Origin: CAZLHO01 sp964559455
Lineage (GTDB): Bacteria > Krumholzibacteriota > Krumholzibacteriia > LZORAL124-64-63
Direction of reading: 5' to 3'
DNA length: 27,072 nt
NCBI GenBank assembly: GCA_964559455.1
Contig: CAZLHO010000042.1
Coordinates: forward strand, 1-27,072
Positions within the stretch are counted from its first letter, which is position 1; every line of letters begins with the position of its first letter. Below are positions 23,411-27,072 of the stretch, in pieces. The notes below the pieces were generated by a model. The model was given only the letters and a program-made list of their open reading frames with translations, was not told the origin of the DNA and made no database searches. The translations under genes and the position numbers were made by a program.

Positions 23411-24949
23411 ATGCAACACGCATACCCCGGCCCCCGGGCGACGGGCGGCCATCCCGCATCCCGCCGGACCTTCGCGACGCCCCTGCTGCTGGCGGCGGTC
23501 TTTCTCGTCGTGCTGGGCGGTTGCCGGCCCGTGCCCCACTCCAACGGCAGCGTCCCCGGCGATAGCCACGCCTGCCCCGAGGTGTCCACGCCGCGTGTCG
23601 AGCGCGATCTCGACGCCATCCGGGCCGAGGGCGTCCTGAGGATGATCACCCGCCCTGGCCCGACGAGCTTCCTGGTCTACGACGGCGACCTGGCCGGCTT
23701 CGAATACGAGCTGGTCGCGGCCTTCGCCCGCGCCCAGGGCCTGCGCCTGGAGGTCGTGCTGCCCCGTCCCGGCGAGGATCCGATCAGCCTGCTGAACCAG
23801 GGCGCCGGCGACCTGGTGGCCGCCGGCCTGACGGCCTCTCCCCTGCTCGAGCGCTGCGGCAGCGTGACCCAGCCCTACGGCTACACGCGGCAACGGCTGA
23901 TCCTGCCCGCGGGCGACGACCGTCCCGACACGGTGACCGCCCTGGCGGGGATGTCCGTCCACGTCCCCGCCCACAGCCAGGTCCTGCAGACCCTGCGCGA
24001 CATCCAGAACCGCCTGCACCTGCGCTTCAGCATCGTCAAGGCGGCCGGCGACCCCAGCCAGGACGACCTGATCGCGGCCGTGGCCGCCGGGCGGATCCCG
24101 GCGACGGTGGCCAACGAGAACGTGGCCTTGGCCGCGATGGCCAACCTGCCCGGCGCGCGCCTGGGCGCCGCGCTGACCGGGGTGAGGCCGAACGTCTGGC
24201 TGCTGCGCGCGAACAGCCCGCGGCTGCGCGAATCCGTCGACCGCTTCCTGGCCAGGCAGTACCGCATGCTGGCCACGGCGCCGCGACGCAGCCGCATCTA
24301 CGGCATCCTCGAGAAGCGCTACTTCATCGATCCGGAGGAGATGGCCCGCTACCGGCGGCCGGAATCGCGCCCCGACCGCAGCGGCGTCATCTCGCCCTGG
24401 GACGGGATCGTGCGCGAGGCCTGCGTCGGCACCGGGCTGGACTGGGTCCTGGTGACGGCCCTGATGTACGAGGAATCGCGCTTCCTCCCGACCGCCCGCA
24501 GCAACGCCGGCGCCGTCGGCCTGATGCAGATGATGCCCCGCTTCTCGCCGCTGGACTCGGCCCAGGTTTTCGACCCCACCGAGAACATCCGCGCCGGGGT
24601 GCGCCGCCTCCACGAGATCTACCGCGGCTACGCCTACCTCGACTCCCTGGACCGTCTGGCCTTCACGACGGCCACCTACCACAGCGGCTACGGGCACATG
24701 AACGACGCCCGCCGTCTGACGATGGACGCGGGCCTGGATCCGAACCGCTGGCGGGACAACGTGGAGGTCGGCCTGCAGCGCAAGCGGGAGCGCCGGCACT
24801 ATCCCGACACCCGCTACGGCTTCTACCGGGGAAACGAGACGGTGGACTACGTGCGGGACATCTTCTACCGGCACCGCCTGTACCGGCATATGCTGGACCG
24901 CTGGATCCCCCCCGACGGCCGGCGGCCGGCGTGGGCCGAGAGTCCCTAG
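23411..24949 (+). CDS. mltF: MltF-like membrane-bound lytic transglycosylase
   Basis: This 512-residue lipoprotein has the MltF layout. The N-terminus is hydrophobic and ends in the lipobox VLGGC. Next is a domain like periplasmic amino-acid-binding proteins (about residues 65-290: LRMITRPGPTSFLVYDGDLAGFEYEL). A C-terminal SLT domain follows, with the catalytic Glu355 in YEESRF and the block AGAVGLMQMMP. The enzyme cleaves peptidoglycan to 1,6-anhydro-muropeptides in the periplasm. Two earlier in-frame ATGs (23372, 23381) overlap the TTGACA box; I chose 23411, although it has no ribosome site. Its TAG stop shares the sequence CTAG with the stop of the convergent AhpD-like gene. A related MltF-like protein of unknown specificity is the only alternative. 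Confidence 0.9.
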   Translation: MQHAYPGPRATGGHPASRRTFATPLLLAAVFLVVLGGCRPVPHSNGSVPGDSHACPEVSTPRVERDLDAIRAEGVLRMITRPGPTSFLVYDGDLAGFEYELVAAFARAQGLRLEVVLPRPGEDPISLLNQGAGDLVAAGLTASPLLERCGSVTQPYGYTRQRLILPAGDDRPDTVTALAGMSVHVPAHSQVLQTLRDIQNRLHLRFSIVKAAGDPSQDDLIAAVAAGRIPATVANENVALAAMANLPGARLGAALTGVRPNVWLLRANSPRLRESVDRFLARQYRMLATAPRRSRIYGILEKRYFIDPEEMARYRRPESRPDRSGVISPWDGIVREACVGTGLDWVLVTALMYEESRFLPTARSNAGAVGLMQMMPRFSPLDSAQVFDPTENIRAGVRRLHEIYRGYAYLDSLDRLAFTTATYHSGYGHMNDARRLTMDAGLDPNRWRDNVEVGLQRKRERRHYPDTRYGFYRGNETVDYVRDIFYRHRLYRHMLDRWIPPDGRRPAWAESP

Positions 24950-25296
24950 TCCGCGCCTTCGGCGAGTTCCTCCAGCAGTTCGTGCGCCCGCCGCAGGTGC
25001 GGGATGACGATCGACCCGCCCACGACCAGGCCCACGTCGAAGGCCTCCATCAGCTCGGCCTCCCCGACCCCCAGCTCGACGCAGCGGAGCAGGTGGTAGC
25101 TGACGCAGTCGTCGCAGCGCAGCACCAGCGAGGCGACCAGGCCCAGCAGCTCCTTCGTGCGCGCGTCCAGGGCGCCGTCCTCGTAGCAGTGCGTGTCCAG
25201 GTTGAAGAAGCGCTTCGTGGTCCGCGTGCCCTTCTCGTGGATGCGCGCGTTCATGCGCTCGCGATACTCGCGGAAACGTTCCAGGCGATCGGTCAT
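24946..25296 (-). CDS. AhpD-like/carboxymuconolactone decarboxylase-family protein
   Basis: This 116-residue protein has the AhpD-type redox motif CDDCVSYH: Cys61, Cys64 and His68. Single-domain members often act as peroxidases or thiol oxidoreductases, others as gamma-carboxymuconolactone decarboxylases; the CxxC favours a redox role. The ATG at 25296 has GGAGGAG 8 nt upstream and overlaps the stop of the MFS gene in ATGA, so the two are translationally coupled. It ends in a TAG that interlocks with the stop of the convergent mltF gene. Confidence 0.88.
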   Translation of the reverse strand: MTDRLERFREYRERMNARIHEKGTRTTKRFFNLDTHCYEDGALDARTKELLGLVASLVLRCDDCVSYHLLRCVELGVGEAELMEAFDVGLVVGGSIVIPHLRRAHELLEELAEGAD

Positions 25297-26678
25297 GGGT
25301 TCATCTCCTCCGGGGCGGACGACGGATCGGTCCGGTCGATGCGGCTTTCCAGCCAGCGCCACAGCTGCCGCGACGAGAGGCTGGCCATCAGGAAGAAGGC
25401 GGCCGCCAGCAGGAAGACCTGGCGGTATCCGAAGAGACTGAGCACGGCGTACCCCACCAGCGGGCCCACCAGCCCGCGCAGCCCGACCATGGCCACGTGG
25501 ACTCCCTGGTAGTGGCCGCCGCGGCCCCGGGGCGCGAAGGCGATGGAGCCCACGTTCCAGGTCAGGTTCACTCCCGCCATGCCCATCGAGTAGAGGCCGA
25601 AGGCGGCGTAGGCGAAGACCACCGGCGACACCGCGGGCATCAATCCGGCCAGGGCCAGGGTCAGGGGCTGCAGGGCCATCAGCGCGTAGGCGACCAGGCA
25701 GACCCGCACCGGGTGGTAGCGGTCCATCGACCGGCCGACCAGCGGACCGAGCAGGGCCACCCCCAGCGAGGCGATCAGCACCCGCGCCGACGAGATCTGC
25801 GTGTAGGCCAGGTGCAGCTCCTCGATGAAGAAGAGGGGGATCACCGGACTGAGCATCATGAAGGCCAGGCCGTAGATCATGAAATTGATCTCGAACCAGA
25901 GGAAGGGACGGTCGGCGCGGAAGGTGGCCACGGCCTCGCGGAAGGGGGCGCCCAGCGAGCGCAGCAGGCGCGTCGCCCCGAAGCGTCCCAGGGGCAGGCC
26001 GGGCACGGGCAAGGGACGCACCGCCGGCACGCGGGCGGCCGGAGGCACCAGCTCGTCGGGCAGGTCCTCGGGCCGGGGCAGGCGGGCCAGCGCCAGGGGG
26101 TAGAGCAGGCCGAGCGCCCCGATCACGGGGTAGACGATGCGGAAGGCGCCGGGGTCGCGGTCCAGGATCATCCCGACCACGATGCTGACCCCCGCCGCGA
26201 CCAGGTTCTGGATCATGGTCCCGTAGCCGAAGAATCGGCCCTGCAGGGCGTTGCGGAAGTTGGCCTGGAAGATGCCGTTCTGCGCCGGATAGATCAGCGC
26301 CGCGAAGACGTAGACGACCACCAGCACCAGCACGAAGGCGCCCGAGGTGTGGACCAGCGGCATCAGCAGCAGCACGCCGCGCCCGGCCAGGCCGCCCCAG
26401 ACCAGCACCCGGCGCCGGTCGACGTGGCACATCAGGTGCCCCCACCACAGCGCCAGCACCATGCCCGAGGTCTCGAGGGTGACGGCCAGCGTCACCAGCC
26501 AGCGCGGGGCGTCCAGGCTCTTGGCCAGCACGAAGGGGAACAGCAGGTAGCCCGCCCACCACACGCCCTGGAAGACCATGCCCGCCAGGAAGCGATGCAG
26601 GGTGGTGCGCTCGAGCCAGGAGGTGTCGGGGTGGCCGTAGAAACGGATGCGCCAGGCGCCGGCCGTCGTTGCGTTCAT
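25293..26678 (-). CDS. MFS transporter, substrate unknown
   Basis: This 461-residue protein has about 12 hydrophobic segments in two halves joined by a Pro- and Arg-rich loop (about residues 195-240). Signs of the major facilitator fold include basic-acidic loops such as CHVDRRRVLVWGG and GRSMDRYHPVRVC after helices 2 and 8. Substrate cannot be predicted; the sequence looks unlike the GPH symporter in the glucan locus. The start at ATG 26678 has no clear ribosome site. It is followed, with a 4-bp overlap, by the AhpD-like gene, which hints at a shared role. It is divergent from the asparaginase-like lipoprotein. Confidence 0.85.
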   Translation of the reverse strand: MNATTAGAWRIRFYGHPDTSWLERTTLHRFLAGMVFQGVWWAGYLLFPFVLAKSLDAPRWLVTLAVTLETSGMVLALWWGHLMCHVDRRRVLVWGGLAGRGVLLLMPLVHTSGAFVLVLVVVYVFAALIYPAQNGIFQANFRNALQGRFFGYGTMIQNLVAAGVSIVVGMILDRDPGAFRIVYPVIGALGLLYPLALARLPRPEDLPDELVPPAARVPAVRPLPVPGLPLGRFGATRLLRSLGAPFREAVATFRADRPFLWFEINFMIYGLAFMMLSPVIPLFFIEELHLAYTQISSARVLIASLGVALLGPLVGRSMDRYHPVRVCLVAYALMALQPLTLALAGLMPAVSPVVFAYAAFGLYSMGMAGVNLTWNVGSIAFAPRGRGGHYQGVHVAMVGLRGLVGPLVGYAVLSLFGYRQVFLLAAAFFLMASLSSRQLWRWLESRIDRTDPSSAPEEMNP

Positions 26679-26777
26679 GGCGGAAGAATCGCCCGATCCG
26701 GCCCGGCGGGCCAGAAAAACATGGCCCCGGCGACGGCCCCGATCCTAGAGTCGGACATCCCCCACCGGAGGTCCGCG

Positions 26778-27072
26778 ATGATCCTTCACGAGCACCCCGC
26801 TTCACCCGCCCGGCTCCTGCTGTTCCTGCTGCCCCTGCTGGCGGCGGCCGGCTGCGGCGATTCGATCCCCGATCCCACCCTCGAGACTCCTCCGCCCGCG
26901 ACCTGGGCCGGCGGCGCCGCGCCGACGGGACCGCTGGCGGTCACGCACGGCGGCGTGGGTTCGCCGCCCGACTGGTCGCCCGGCTGCCGGACCGCCGCCG
27001 AGGCGGCCGGGGCCGTCCTGGCCGACGGCGGCGCCGCCGTGGACCCCGCCGCGCGCGGGGTGATGGTCCTGG
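26778..27072 (+). CDS. Lipoprotein of the isoaspartyl peptidase/L-asparaginase (Ntn-hydrolase) family, 3' truncated by window
   Basis: An ATG at 26778, with CGGAGGT about 6 nt upstream, opens a frame of 98 codons to the window end. Residues 10-26 are hydrophobic and end in AAAGC, a lipobox with Cys26. A Pro-rich linker follows. Then LAVTHGGVGSPP and CRTAAEAAGAVLADGGAAVDPAARGVMVL match the N-terminal HGGxG and GGxAxDA pattern of the asparaginase_2 family. The autocatalytic Thr lies beyond the window. The enzyme would hydrolyse isoaspartyl peptides or asparagine in the periplasm. Confidence 0.7.
   Translation, partial: MILHEHPASPARLLLFLLPLLAAAGCGDSIPDPTLETPPPATWAGGAAPTGPLAVTHGGVGSPPDWSPGCRTAAEAAGAVLADGGAAVDPAARGVMVL

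Noticed and set aside
1..27072. tRNA, rRNA or riboswitch genes
   Set aside because: I looked in the intergenic stretches for tRNA-like arms, rRNA segments and common riboswitch cores and saw none; a covariance-model search would be needed to exclude small RNAs.

Overview
The window is uniformly GC-rich, densely coded bacterial DNA. Three secreted proteins end in the same kind of module, a FlgD-Ig/T9SS-type C-terminal domain opening with NPFNP. Such modules, high GC, a MXAN_6640-like metalloprotease and many secreted proteins of unknown function suggest an uncultured FCB-group lineage such as Krumholzibacteriota, Eisenbacteria or Latescibacterota. That placement is inference; there is no rRNA or other marker here.

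Positions 1-12600 form a beta-glucan (probably beta-1,3-glucan, laminarin- or callose-like) utilisation locus in four transcription units. Unit A (minus) is a cytoplasmic GH1 beta-glucosidase followed by an overlapping secreted GH2-like hydrolase cut by the window edge. Unit B (plus) is a secreted beta-sandwich protein, a 1163-residue GH94-superfamily phosphorylase-like enzyme and a secreted CBM4/9-GH16 enzyme. Unit C (minus) is a second copy of the beta-sandwich protein. Unit D (plus) is a GPH-type sugar symporter and a GH17 lipoprotein. The promoter regions hold three copies of one 23-bp palindrome (left arm CTTTGTTCGGA or a near variant) at 2515-2537, 9693-9715 and 9953-9975. Each lies in or next to recognisable -35/-10 boxes, so one unidentified repressor probably controls the locus. 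The likely flow is: outer enzymes (GH16, GH17, GH2-like) cut polymer, beta-sandwich proteins bind it, the symporter imports oligosaccharides, and the phosphorylase and GH1 degrade them inside.

Positions 12680-17295 hold a small secreted protein, a mitochondrial-type aconitase and a PLP fold-type II enzyme. Between the small protein gene and aconitase lies an inverted duplication of the aconitase 3' end around two perfect hairpins. Positions 17270-20091 are a compact minus-strand run: YlxP-like DUF503 protein, cyclase-family hydrolase, Na+/Ca2+ antiporter and RsuA/RluB-type pseudouridine synthase. Positions 20226-27072 hold a large secreted metalloprotease, a MltF-like lytic transglycosylase, a translationally coupled MFS transporter/AhpD-like pair, and the start of a lipoprotein of the isoaspartyl peptidase/asparaginase family.

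The most novel observations are the shared operator, the beta-sandwich paralogues that carry two different C-terminal ends (the 82-residue NPFNP module or a 9-residue WGxxKxLxR tail), and that tail recurring on an unrelated small secreted protein.
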